From Gammaproteobacteria bacterium (GTDB lineage: Bacteria; Pseudomonadota; Gammaproteobacteria; Nevskiales; Nevskiaceae), in contig JAPLSB010000017.1 of assembly GCA_026398875.1 (NCBI GenBank), positions 360,841 through 424,840 of the forward strand: DNA of 64,000 bases. Reading direction: 5' to 3'. Shown piece after piece: positions 12,839-21,152 of this stretch. Every line of letters starts with the position of its first letter. Within the stretch, counting starts at the first letter, position 1. A model generated the notes under the pieces. The model did no database searches and had not been told where the DNA came from. It worked only from the letters and a program-made list of their open reading frames with translations. The translations under genes were made by a program, and so were the position numbers.

Positions 12839-13290
12839 GCGCCGGCCTCGCTGCCGCCGGCGGCGGCCATCACGGCTTCGCGGGCGCGAATGTAGTCGGC
12901 CATCGGGATGTGCAGCAGATCGACCAGCCGGCGCAGCAGATGCTCTTCGTACTTGTCGATGCGGCCATCGGCATAGGCCACTTCCCAGAGCATGGTGATC
13001 AGCGCGCGCTTGCCGTCGGCATCGAGACCGCTGTTCAGCGTGCCGACGAACTGGTGCAGCGACACCGAGCTGCGGGCCTTGTCGCGGGCCTCGACCAGCA
13101 GCGCATCGAGCGCGGTGGCATCGAGCGCGAAACGGGCCTGCAGCAGGCTGCGGACGCGCGCCAGTTCGACGTCATCGGAACTGAAGTCGGCACTTGCGAG
13201 TTCGAGCAGCAGCAGGGCCGTCGACAGGGCTTCGGACGGCGGCTGCACGGCAGGCGGCGCGGCAAGCAGGCTTTTCAGACGGTTCAGCAC
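12835..13290 (-). CDS. TerB-family (tellurite resistance TerB-like) protein
   Basis: A 151-residue helical protein with the TerB core: LLLELASADFSSDDVE, then ALITMLWEVAYADGRIDKYEEHLLRRLVDLL. The acidic pairs ADFSSDD and ADGRIDKYE are the putative metal-binding features of the fold. The function of such free TerB proteins is unknown. A GGAG site lies 9 bases before GTG 13290; a TTG at 13296 is too close to it. The stop overlaps the kinase start. The hydrolase gene ends 17 bp upstream, so the three probably share one mRNA. Confidence 0.85.
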
Positions 13291-13307
13291 GAACAAGGTC
13301 TCCGGAA

Positions 13308-13979
13308 TCAGGGAACGGCCAGCAATGGGGTCAGGAACGCCCGGACGGCGGTCTCGAGCTCGCCCAGTCGGCCATGGAAAAAGTGCCCGGCACCGTCGAA
13401 GTGCACGAACTGCGGCGGCGGCGTGTAGGTGGCGAACGCGGCACGGGTCTCGGCGTACGAGACCACGTCGTCATCGGCGCTGTGCACGGCCAGCCACGGC
13501 ACGCCGGGATGGGCAGGCGGTTCGGTCGTCTTCAGGTAGCGGCCCATCGGTGGTGCGATCGTCACGAGTGCCGCAGTGTCGGTCCGCGATGCCGCCTTCA
13601 GGGCGACATGGCCGCCGAACGAGAAGCCCGCCATGACCAGCGGAAGCGTCGGCGCCGTGGCGCGCAGCGCGTCGGCGACGGCGAGCGCGTCGGCGGTCTC
13701 GCCGATGGTGTCGTCGAACAGGCCTTCGCTGCGTCCGACGCCGCGGAAATTGAAGCGCAGCGTGCGCAGTCCGCACTTCAGTGCTGCGTTCGACAGCGCC
13801 CAGACCACCTTGTTGGTCATCGTGCCGCCGAACAGCGGATGCGGGTGACAGATCACGCAGACGCCGGTCAGCGCACCCTTCGGTGTCGCCAGCAGCGCCT
13901 CGAGACGACCTGCCGGCCCCGGAATCATCAGTTCGGCGCTGGCGCCGGCGGTCAATGCCGCTTCGGGAATCGTGTGCAT
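13308..13979 (-). CDS. Alpha/beta hydrolase
   Basis: 223-residue cytoplasmic serine hydrolase of the CocE/NonD-like type. The oxyanion-side motif is CHPHPLFGGTMTNKV, the nucleophile serine is in GFSFGGHVA, the acid in HSADDDVV, and the histidine in GAGHFFHG. The substrate is unknown. Relatives act on short esters or are annotated only as dienelactone-hydrolase-like. It is the first gene of the minus-strand signalling block and is divergent from the secreted-protein gene at 14173. Confidence 0.88.
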   Translation of the reverse strand: MHTIPEAALTAGASAELMIPGPAGRLEALLATPKGALTGVCVICHPHPLFGGTMTNKVVWALSNAALKCGLRTLRFNFRGVGRSEGLFDDTIGETADALAVADALRATAPTLPLVMAGFSFGGHVALKAASRTDTAALVTIAPPMGRYLKTTEPPAHPGVPWLAVHSADDDVVSYAETRAAFATYTPPPQFVHFDGAGHFFHGRLGELETAVRAFLTPLLAVP

Positions 13980-14069
13980 GCGGCAAAGTCTAGACGAGCG
14001 CTCGCCGCGACAAGCTCACCGAACCTTGACCAGGCCTGCGGCAAGACCCGGAAAGTCGGCCTTGCGAAC

Positions 14070-14099
14070 TTGCCAGCCCACGGAGCGCAAACCTATAGT
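14070..14099 (+). promoter_or_regulatory. Sigma-70-like promoter for the secreted Gly-rich protein
   Basis: TTGCCA at 14070-14075 and TATAGT at 14094-14099 are separated by 18 bp. That is a good match to sigma-70 elements and stands out in GC-rich surroundings. It predicts a leader of about 65 bases before the ATG at 14173, which has a GGGAGAAGGA ribosome site. Confidence 0.55.
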
Positions 14100-14172
14100 C
14101 GCGCGTCGGAATGGCCTCGGGTCTTCCGCGTCTCGCTCAACACAAATCAAACCAGACAGGGAGAAGGACGCA

Positions 14173-14853
14173 ATGCGCAAGCTCGCCGTGATTTCGGGAG
14201 CCGCTCTGCTGCTCACGGGTACCTGGACGGCAGTTGCCGGCCAGAATGATGGAATCAGCACGCAGCCCTCGGCGAACGCTTACCTCAGCCTCGATTTCGG
14301 TCATCCGAACCCGGCCAAGGCGACGTTCGCGCCGCTGCACTACGGCCTGCGGATGTCGTACGACAACCGCCTGCTATCGGCCACCGGCAACACGCTGCCG
14401 CCGCTGGCGCAGCTCGATTTCGATGCCCGCGGCAACCGCGTCGGCGCCGTCGGCGGCGTGCCGTTCATGGCTCGGATCCGTCCGCCGATGAAGCAGAACG
14501 ACGGTGAAGGCAGCGGCGATGCACCGGCCGCCACCGGCGAGTCCGGCGGCATCGAGTTCTTCGACCTCGCGCTGCTCGGCGTCGGCGTGGCCGGCCTCGG
14601 CTACCTGATCTACGAAGTGGCCCGCAACGACGAAAGCCCGGATCCGACCCCGGGTCAGACCACGGGCGGTGGCGGCACCGGCGGCGGTGGCACCGGTGGC
14701 GGCACCGGCGGTGGCTTGCTGGGCGGTCTGCTCGGTGGCTTGCTGGGCGGCGGCTTCGCTGGCGCGCAGGCGCAGATCCCGGGCGAGCGTGACATCGAGC
14801 GTCAGCGCTGGCTCGATGGCGGCACCGGCCAGATGGGCGACCTGAACCCGTAA
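14173..14853 (+). CDS. Secreted or membrane-anchored Gly-rich hypothetical protein
   Basis: 226 residues, not recognised. A signal peptide (MRKLAVISGAALLLTGTWTAVAG) is likely cut after AVAG. A 90-residue polar region follows, then an acidic GEGSGDAPAAT linker and a hydrophobic helix (DLALLGVGVAGLGYLIYEV, about 133-151). A low-complexity tract of GGGGTGGGT and GGLLGGLLGGLLGGG comes next, with a charged tail. The helix and Gly tract suggest envelope localisation, perhaps with an oligomerising Gly zipper. It has a strong ribosome site, its own promoter and a terminator, so it is a single-gene unit, probably well expressed. Confidence 0.8.
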   Translation: MRKLAVISGAALLLTGTWTAVAGQNDGISTQPSANAYLSLDFGHPNPAKATFAPLHYGLRMSYDNRLLSATGNTLPPLAQLDFDARGNRVGAVGGVPFMARIRPPMKQNDGEGSGDAPAATGESGGIEFFDLALLGVGVAGLGYLIYEVARNDESPDPTPGQTTGGGGTGGGGTGGGTGGGLLGGLLGGLLGGGFAGAQAQIPGERDIERQRWLDGGTGQMGDLNP

Positions 14854-14893
14854 TCTGCTGGCTGCTGCGCCGCTTGACGGCATGCTGAGCAAA

Positions 14894-14920
14894 GGGAGCC
14901 GCAAGGCTCCCTTTTCGTTT
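14894..14920 (+). terminator. Rho-independent terminator
   Basis: Seven-base-pair stem GGGAGCC/GGCTCCC around a GCAA tetraloop, followed by TTTTCGTTT. It ends the Gly-rich protein gene and separates it from the HTTM gene. Confidence 0.85.
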
Positions 14921-14951
14921 CCCCACCCGCCCGTGTCTTGAAAGACTTCCG

Positions 14952-16763
14952 ATGATTCCCGCCTGGCTCAAAGCGCGTCTCGACATGATGTTCAGCGTCG
15001 ATCTGCGTTCTCTGGCGCTGTTCCGCGTCCTGCTCGGCAGCGTGCTGTTCGTCGACCTGTGCCGGCGCACCGTCGACCTGCGGACCTTCTACACCGATGT
15101 CGGCGTGATGCCGCGCGACTGGCTGCTGGCCGTCAACGGCCTGTGGCGCATCACCGTGCACACGGCCAACGGCGAAACCTGGTTCGTCGCGGCGCTGTTC
15201 GCGGTGGAAATGCTTGCCGCGCTGGCCATTGCCATCGGCTGGCGGACCCGCACGGCACTGGTGATCGCGTTCCTGCTCAACGCCAGCCTGCTGAACCGCA
15301 ACCCGATGGTGCTGCTCGGCGGCGACATCTTGCTGACCTGCCTGCTGTTCTGGGCGATCTTCCTGCCGGTGGCGGCGCGCGTCAGCCTGGACGCAGCACT
15401 CAGCAGCACGCCGCCGCCCGCCGACAACCAGCACCGCTCGTGGGCTTCGGCCGGCGTGCTGCTGCAGGTGATGTCGGTCTACTTCTTCAGCGCGATCCTG
15501 AAGAGCGGTGCCGACTGGCACAACGGCACGGCCGTCTACTACGCGCTGTCGATCGACGGCTATGCCACGCGGCTGGGCCAGTGGCTGAATGGCTTCCCGC
15601 CGCTGACCACGGCGCTGACCCACTGGGTCTACTGGCTGGAACTGCTGGGCCCGATCGTGGTGTTCGTGCCGCTGTTCAGCCGCACGCTGCGCTTCCTGGT
15701 GATGGCGCAGCTGATGGTGATGCACATCGGCTTCATCTTCTGCCTCGAGCTCGGTCCGTTTCCATACATCAGCCTGACTTCGCTGACCACGTTCGCCGGC
15801 GGCTGGATCTGGAACGCGCTCGGCGACTGGCAGGCTCGCCGCAATGCCCGGCGCGGACCACAGGGGCTGCGCATCTTCTACGACCGCGACTGCGGCTTCT
15901 GCCTGAAGAGCGTGCTGATCCTCAAGCAGTTCCTGCTGCTGGGCCGCGCCGAGGTTGCACCGGCGCAGGACACGCCACGCGCGAAGAAGCTGCTCGAAGA
16001 CAACTATTCCTGGGTGATCATCGATCACGACGATCGCGCGCATTTGAAGTGGCCGGCCTTCGTGATCCTGCTGCGCCGCTCGCCGCTGTTCGCACCGTTC
16101 GGCTGGCTGGTGTCGGGCCAATGGGCAGTCACGCCCGGCAATGCCGTCTACGACTTCGTGGGCCGCAATCGCGGCGGCTTCGGCAAGGCCAGCGGTGCGC
16201 TGCTGCCGTTCCATGACCGGCCGTTCGAGACCGGCCCGGTCGCGCAGTTCGTTGCCGGCTTTGCACTGGTCGTGCTTGGGACCTGGAACTTCTGCACGCT
16301 CCACTGGCTGCCGGAAAAGCTCTACGCGTTCCTGACGCCGCCGCTGCGCGCCACGCGCCTTGACCAGTACTGGGACATGTTCGCGCCGTTCCCGTCACGC
16401 GAGGATGGCTGGTTCGTGATCGCCGCCCAGCTGCGCGACGGCAGCGAGCTTGACCTGCTGCATCCGGAGCGCGTTGGCGTGCGCTACGACAAGCCGGCCC
16501 ATGTTTCCGAGGAGTGGCCGAACATCCGCTGGCACAAGTATCTGGAGCGGATCTGGTCGGCGCAGTTCGCCAACAACCGCCTGCACTTCGGCCGCTACCT
16601 GTGCCGCGACTGGAACACGACCCACAGCGGCGAGCAGCAGCTGGACACCTTCAAGATCATCTACATGCTGGAAAAGTCGGTGCCATACGGCGAGACGCCG
16701 AAAGTCGAGCAGAACGTGCTGTGGCGGCACGGCTGCTTCGCGGTGCCGAAGGACGGGCCGTGA
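14952..16763 (+). CDS. HTTM domain membrane protein fused to a DCC thiol-disulfide domain
   Basis: 603 residues. The first 290 form an HTTM multi-helix membrane domain (related to the membrane part of vitamin K gamma-carboxylase), with helices near 21-36, 78-96, 100-112, 121-140, 168-182 and 222-290. A DCC domain follows: IFYDRDCGFCLKSVLIL, with C314 and C317 as a CGFC redox pair. A further helix lies at about 430-447, then a soluble tail rich in W and Y. HTTM-DCC proteins are widespread but functionally unclear; a membrane-bound redox or lipid-modifying role is inference. The start at 14952 keeps the amphipathic first segment. Confidence 0.88.
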   Translation: MIPAWLKARLDMMFSVDLRSLALFRVLLGSVLFVDLCRRTVDLRTFYTDVGVMPRDWLLAVNGLWRITVHTANGETWFVAALFAVEMLAALAIAIGWRTRTALVIAFLLNASLLNRNPMVLLGGDILLTCLLFWAIFLPVAARVSLDAALSSTPPPADNQHRSWASAGVLLQVMSVYFFSAILKSGADWHNGTAVYYALSIDGYATRLGQWLNGFPPLTTALTHWVYWLELLGPIVVFVPLFSRTLRFLVMAQLMVMHIGFIFCLELGPFPYISLTSLTTFAGGWIWNALGDWQARRNARRGPQGLRIFYDRDCGFCLKSVLILKQFLLLGRAEVAPAQDTPRAKKLLEDNYSWVIIDHDDRAHLKWPAFVILLRRSPLFAPFGWLVSGQWAVTPGNAVYDFVGRNRGGFGKASGALLPFHDRPFETGPVAQFVAGFALVVLGTWNFCTLHWLPEKLYAFLTPPLRATRLDQYWDMFAPFPSREDGWFVIAAQLRDGSELDLLHPERVGVRYDKPAHVSEEWPNIRWHKYLERIWSAQFANNRLHFGRYLCRDWNTTHSGEQQLDTFKIIYMLEKSVPYGETPKVEQNVLWRHGCFAVPKDGP

Positions 16764-16810
16764 TCGGCGGCGGTCGATGATCGACATCGGCGCGAGTGAG
16801 CCCGGGGTTT

Positions 16811-16867
16811 CAAGGACTGCCGGTGGCAGTCCTTGCCGGACGAACGGGCGGGGCCTCCGCCCCGCCC
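16811..16867. terminator. Two tandem hairpins downstream of the HTTM-DCC gene
   Basis: Perfect 11-bp arms at 16811-16821 and 16825-16835 with a GGT loop. Perfect 9-bp arms follow at 16846-16854 and 16859-16867 with a CTCC loop. Both lie in the 120-bp gap between stop and tatD. They lack T-runs, so they may be a mRNA 3'-end stabiliser or a repeat rather than a canonical terminator. Confidence 0.5.
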
Positions 16868-16883
16868 TCGGAGATTCGTGACG

Positions 16884-17681
16884 ATGGCGCTTGTCGACAT
16901 CGGCGCGAATCTCGCCCACGACAGCTTCGCCAGCGACTTCGACGCCATGCTGGCCCGCGCCGTCGCGGCCGGCGTCGAGGCGATCGTGGTCACCGGGTCC
17001 TGCGCGGCCAGCAACGAGGCGGCGCTCGGCTTTGCTCGTGCCAAGCGTCCCGACTGCCCAAAGCTGTACGCGACCGCCGGCCTGCACCCGCACCATGCGG
17101 CCGACTGGAGCGATGCGCTCGGCGCCCGCATCGCCGAGCTGGCGCGCGAGCCGGAAGTGGTGGCGGTCGGCGAATGCGGGCTCGACTACTTCCGCGACCT
17201 GGCGCCGCGCGGCGCCCAGCGTCACGCCTTCGTTGCCCAGCTGGAACAGGCGATCGCCGCCGGCAAGCCGGTGTTCCTGCACCAGCGCGATGCCCATGCC
17301 GACTTCCTGGCGATCCTGCGCGAGCATCGTGCAAGCCTGCGCGATGCCATCGTCCACTGCTTCACCGACACCGCAGAGGCCTGTGCGGACTATCTGGCCC
17401 TCGACTGCCACATCGGCATCACCGGCTGGATCTGCGACGAGCGGCGCGGCGCGCACCTGGCCGAGGTCGCCCGGATGATTCCCGCCGACCGCCTGCTGAT
17501 CGAGACCGATGCCCCGTACCTGCTGCCACGCAGCCTGCGCCCCAAGCCGAAGGATCGGCGCAATGAACCGGCGTACCTGCCGGCGGTGCTCGATGCCGTG
17601 GCCACCGCGCGCAGCCAGCCGGCAGCCGAAATCGCAGTGCACACCCGCAACAACGCCCGCCGGGTATTTGCGCTGGCCTGA
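16884..17681 (+). CDS. tatD: TatD-family metal-dependent DNase/hydrolase
   Basis: TIM-barrel metallohydrolase, 265 residues, with the TatD-type start VDIGANLAHDSF rather than the HCHL start of YcfH/YcfI types. Metal and active-site segments seen: AGLHPHHAADW, VGECGLDYFRD, FLHQRDAH, IVHCFTDT and LIETDAPYL. TatD proteins are 3'-5' exonucleases acting on damaged DNA and are not part of Tat transport. ATG 16884 is used; GTG 16878 is also possible. Confidence 0.9.
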   Translation: MALVDIGANLAHDSFASDFDAMLARAVAAGVEAIVVTGSCAASNEAALGFARAKRPDCPKLYATAGLHPHHAADWSDALGARIAELAREPEVVAVGECGLDYFRDLAPRGAQRHAFVAQLEQAIAAGKPVFLHQRDAHADFLAILREHRASLRDAIVHCFTDTAEACADYLALDCHIGITGWICDERRGAHLAEVARMIPADRLLIETDAPYLLPRSLRPKPKDRRNEPAYLPAVLDAVATARSQPAAEIAVHTRNNARRVFALA

Positions 17682-17780
17682 GCGTTTTCGCCACGCGCAG
17701 CCGCCGAGTGTCGGGAAGCCGTCACCGGCGGTGCGCATGGTGGTTGCAGCCCGCCGTCTTCGTGCATCAGGCTTTTGATC

Positions 17781-20700
17781 GTGTATCCGCCCTCGCCTCC
17801 GCCTGTTTCCGATTCCGCGCCGCCGTCACTGGTTCTCGACGACCAGCCGATCGATGGCGCCGGGCTCGGTTGCTGGGAAGTCGACGCACGGACCGACATC
17901 GCCCGCTACAGCCGACGCTGGGTGTCACAGCTCGGCTACAACGTCACCGACCTGCGTGCCACTGCCGGCAACTGGCGGCGCATGTGCCATCCCGAAGACC
18001 TGCCGCGCATCGCGCTGGCAGTCGATCAGCTGCTCGATGGACGCGAGAGCCGCATCGATGTCGAAATGCGCATCCGTCGCCGCGATGGCCAGTGGCAGTG
18101 GGTTCGTTCGCTCGGCCAGATCAGCCGCCGAGCAGCCGACGGCCAGCCGCTGACGCTGTCGGGTGTCCACATCGACATCAGCAGCCGACGCGCGCTGGTG
18201 GAATCGCTGGAACGCCGCGAGCAGCGCCTCCGCCTGGCGCTGAGCGCCGGCAACGAAGGCTGGTGGGACTGGCAGCTCGACAGTGACCGCTGCGAGTACG
18301 GCGACTACTGGACCAGCCTGTTCGGGGCCAGCCCCGATCCCGATGCCACCGGCATCGACGCCTGGCTGGCGCGCGTCCACGGCGCGGACCTGAAGGCGCT
18401 GCGCACGGCGATCGCCGCCTGCCGCGATGGCAGCGCAGCCGCACTCGATCACGAACATCGCGTGATGGCCGCCGATGGCAAGCCGCGCTGGATGCTGGCG
18501 CGGGCGCGCGTCGTCGAACACAGCGCCTATGGCGTCGCCCGGCGCATCGCCGGCGTGGTCGTCGACATCTCGGAGCGCAAGCAGGCCGACCTCGCCCTGG
18601 CCCGGTCGACCGCGCTGATCGAGGCCGTGCAGGCGCTGCAGCAGCGCTTCATCGCCCACCCGGACTTGCGTCAGCTTGGTGATGAGCTGCTGCGCACCAT
18701 GCTCGAGTTCGGCGAGGCCGAGTACGGCTTCATCGGCGAGGTCCTGCGTGACAGCCGGGGCGCGCCGTATCTGAAGACCTTCACGCTGACCAACATCGCC
18801 TGGAACGACGAGATGCGCGCGCTGTACAACGCCCATCATGTCGATGGCCTCGAGTTCCGCAATCTCGACACGCTGTTCGGCGAAACGCTGCGTACCGGCC
18901 AGCTGGTGATCGCCAACACGCCGTCGGAACACCACGCCGCGCGCGGCTTGCCGTCAGGCCATCCCGCGCTGAACACCTACGCCGGCGTGCCGATCCATGA
19001 CGGCCGGCAGCTGATCGGCATGGTCGGTCTGGGCAATCGTCACGCCGGCTTTGACGAGCAGATCCTCGAACTGATCCGGCCGCTGACGTCGACCATCGGC
19101 GTGATGATCAAGGCCATGCGCAGCGAACGCGAACGCGCCGCCCGCGCCGACGAACTGCTGCGCGTGTCGCGGCTGGCCATCGCTGCCGAAGCGCGCCTGC
19201 GCGAAATCACCGACGGCCTGCCGGCGGTGGTCTTCCAGTTCAGCTTCGAGGCGACCGGCAAGGCCCACTTCAACTTCGTCAGCCGCGCGATCCAGCAGAT
19301 CGCCGGTTCCGGCCCGGACCTGATCACCAGTCGCCCGAAGCTGTTCCTCAGACAGGTGCGACGTGACGACCGACGCAAGCTGCTGCACGCGCTGGAACGC
19401 TGTCGGGGCGATGCCCATTCGATGCAGCTGAGCTTCCGCCTGCGCGATGGCAGCGGCGTGTCGCGCTGGCTGGACGCGACACTCAGCCGCGGCGATGGTC
19501 GCGTCTGGAACGGCTTCCTGTTCGACGTCACCGAGCGCAAGCGCACCGAACGCGAACTGAGCGAAGCACGCGACAGTGCCGACGCCGCCAACCGCGCCAA
19601 GTCCAGCTTCATCGCCACCATCAGCCACGAGATCCGCACGCCGCTGCACGGCGCGCTGGGCCTGATCGAGCTGATGAAGCTGGGCCCGCTGTCCGGCGCG
19701 CAGGCCGACAACCTGCGGCTGATCGACTCGTCCGGCAAATCGCTGCTGCGGCTGATCGACGATCTACTCGACTTCTCGCGGATGGAGCGCAGCCAGCTGG
19801 AAATCCGCAGCGAGCCGGCCGCGCTGCGCGACGAGATCACTCGCACGGCCGAGTTCTGGGCCGAAGCGGCACGCGCCAAGCGGCTGCCGCTGCAGCTCGA
19901 CATCGACCCGGCCGTGCCGTCGACCGTCAGCGTCGACACGCTGCGGCTGCGCCAGATCCTCGACAACCTGCTCAGCAACGCCATCAAGTTCACCGCCAGC
20001 GGCCTGGTCCGATTGCGCGTGAAGGTGCTGCCGACGGCCGCGTCCACCAGTGCCGACAGCACCGCGGCCAATCTTCGGCGCGTTGCGTTCGAGGTCATCG
20101 ACAGCGGCATCGGCATTCCGGTGGCGCTGCAGAAGCGCCTGTTCCAGCCCTTCGTGCAGGCCGATCACGACACCGCGCGGCAGTTCGGCGGCAGCGGCCT
20201 CGGGCTGTCGATCGCGCGCGGGCTGGCCGAGCGCATGAACGGCAGCCTGAGTCTGGCCAGCCAGCCCGGCCGCGGCACGACGATGACGCTGCTGCTGAAC
20301 CTGCCGTGTCTCGACGAGCCACAGCAGCCGGCCCTGACCGGCGAGCGCGGCGGCACTGTCGGCGACGGCGTGCTGCTGCAGCGCCCGACGGTGCTGGTTG
20401 CCGAGGACAACGCCGTCAACCGCATCCTCGTGGCCCAGCAGCTCAAGCATCTCGGCTATCCGACCCGGATTGCCGACAGCGGCGAGATGGCGCTGGCGAT
20501 CTGGCGCGATGGCGGCTGCGCGCTGCTGCTGACCGACTGCCACATGGGCGGCATGGACGGCTTCGAGCTGACCCGGACGATCCGCCGCGAGGAGCAGGCC
20601 CGGGGCCTGAGCCCGATGCCGATCATTGCCTGCACGGCCGATGTCTACGCCGGCATCGTCGAGACCTGTCTCAGCGTCGGCATGAATGGCTGGATCGGCA

Positions 20701-21152
20701 AGCCGGTGTCGCTCGATGCGCTGCGTCGCAAGCTCGCCAAATGGCTCGGCGGCAAGACGACCATGACACCTGCCATCGCCGATGCCGCGCACAGCGAGCC
20801 GGCGCTGGCGCTGCACGATGCCGATGCGCTGCGGCAACTGACCGGCGGCGATCCGGCACTGGGCCGCGACCTGCTGGCGGCATTCCGCGCCAGCCTCGAT
20901 GCCGAGCGCGATGCCGTCCGCGCCGCACTCGACCGCGGTGATCTGGTGGCCATCCAGCGCACGCTGCATCGGCTGCTCGGCGCCTGCCGATCGGCCTGCG
21001 TGCCGCGGCTGGCCCGTAAGGTCGCCGACCTTGAAGACTGTGCCCGGCAAAGCGACCGCAGTGCCGTGCTGGCCGGCTGGCCGACGCTGCAGGCGCTGAT
21101 CGCCGATACCGCTGCTGCGCTTTCCGTGGCACCCGAGAACCCTGTCCCATGA
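17781..21152 (+). CDS. PAS/GAF hybrid histidine kinase with receiver and HPt domains
   Basis: About 1123 residues, no membrane helix, so a cytoplasmic sensor. Order: PAS-PAC (30-135), PAS-PAC (145-265), GAF (about 285-445), PAS (475-585), HisKA with H616 (ISHEIRTPLHG), ATPase (NLLSNAIKFT, DSGIGIP, GGSGLGLSIARG), receiver (VLVAEDNAVNRI; acceptor D in LLTDCHMGGMDG), and a C-terminal HPt domain with H in LHRLLGACRSAC. This gives a complete internal phosphorelay. GTG 17781 lies 9 bases after a CAGG site; a TTG at 17775 is possible. It overlaps the REC-EAL gene by ATGA, its likely phosphate target. Confidence 0.92.
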   Translation: MYPPSPPPVSDSAPPSLVLDDQPIDGAGLGCWEVDARTDIARYSRRWVSQLGYNVTDLRATAGNWRRMCHPEDLPRIALAVDQLLDGRESRIDVEMRIRRRDGQWQWVRSLGQISRRAADGQPLTLSGVHIDISSRRALVESLERREQRLRLALSAGNEGWWDWQLDSDRCEYGDYWTSLFGASPDPDATGIDAWLARVHGADLKALRTAIAACRDGSAAALDHEHRVMAADGKPRWMLARARVVEHSAYGVARRIAGVVVDISERKQADLALARSTALIEAVQALQQRFIAHPDLRQLGDELLRTMLEFGEAEYGFIGEVLRDSRGAPYLKTFTLTNIAWNDEMRALYNAHHVDGLEFRNLDTLFGETLRTGQLVIANTPSEHHAARGLPSGHPALNTYAGVPIHDGRQLIGMVGLGNRHAGFDEQILELIRPLTSTIGVMIKAMRSERERAARADELLRVSRLAIAAEARLREITDGLPAVVFQFSFEATGKAHFNFVSRAIQQIAGSGPDLITSRPKLFLRQVRRDDRRKLLHALERCRGDAHSMQLSFRLRDGSGVSRWLDATLSRGDGRVWNGFLFDVTERKRTERELSEARDSADAANRAKSSFIATISHEIRTPLHGALGLIELMKLGPLSGAQADNLRLIDSSGKSLLRLIDDLLDFSRMERSQLEIRSEPAALRDEITRTAEFWAEAARAKRLPLQLDIDPAVPSTVSVDTLRLRQILDNLLSNAIKFTASGLVRLRVKVLPTAASTSADSTAANLRRVAFEVIDSGIGIPVALQKRLFQPFVQADHDTARQFGGSGLGLSIARGLAERMNGSLSLASQPGRGTTMTLLLNLPCLDEPQQPALTGERGGTVGDGVLLQRPTVLVAEDNAVNRILVAQQLKHLGYPTRIADSGEMALAIWRDGGCALLLTDCHMGGMDGFELTRTIRREEQARGLSPMPIIACTADVYAGIVETCLSVGMNGWIGKPVSLDALRRKLAKWLGGKTTMTPAIADAAHSEPALALHDADALRQLTGGDPALGRDLLAAFRASLDAERDAVRAALDRGDLVAIQRTLHRLLGACRSACVPRLARKVADLEDCARQSDRSAVLAGWPTLQALIADTAAALSVAPENPVP

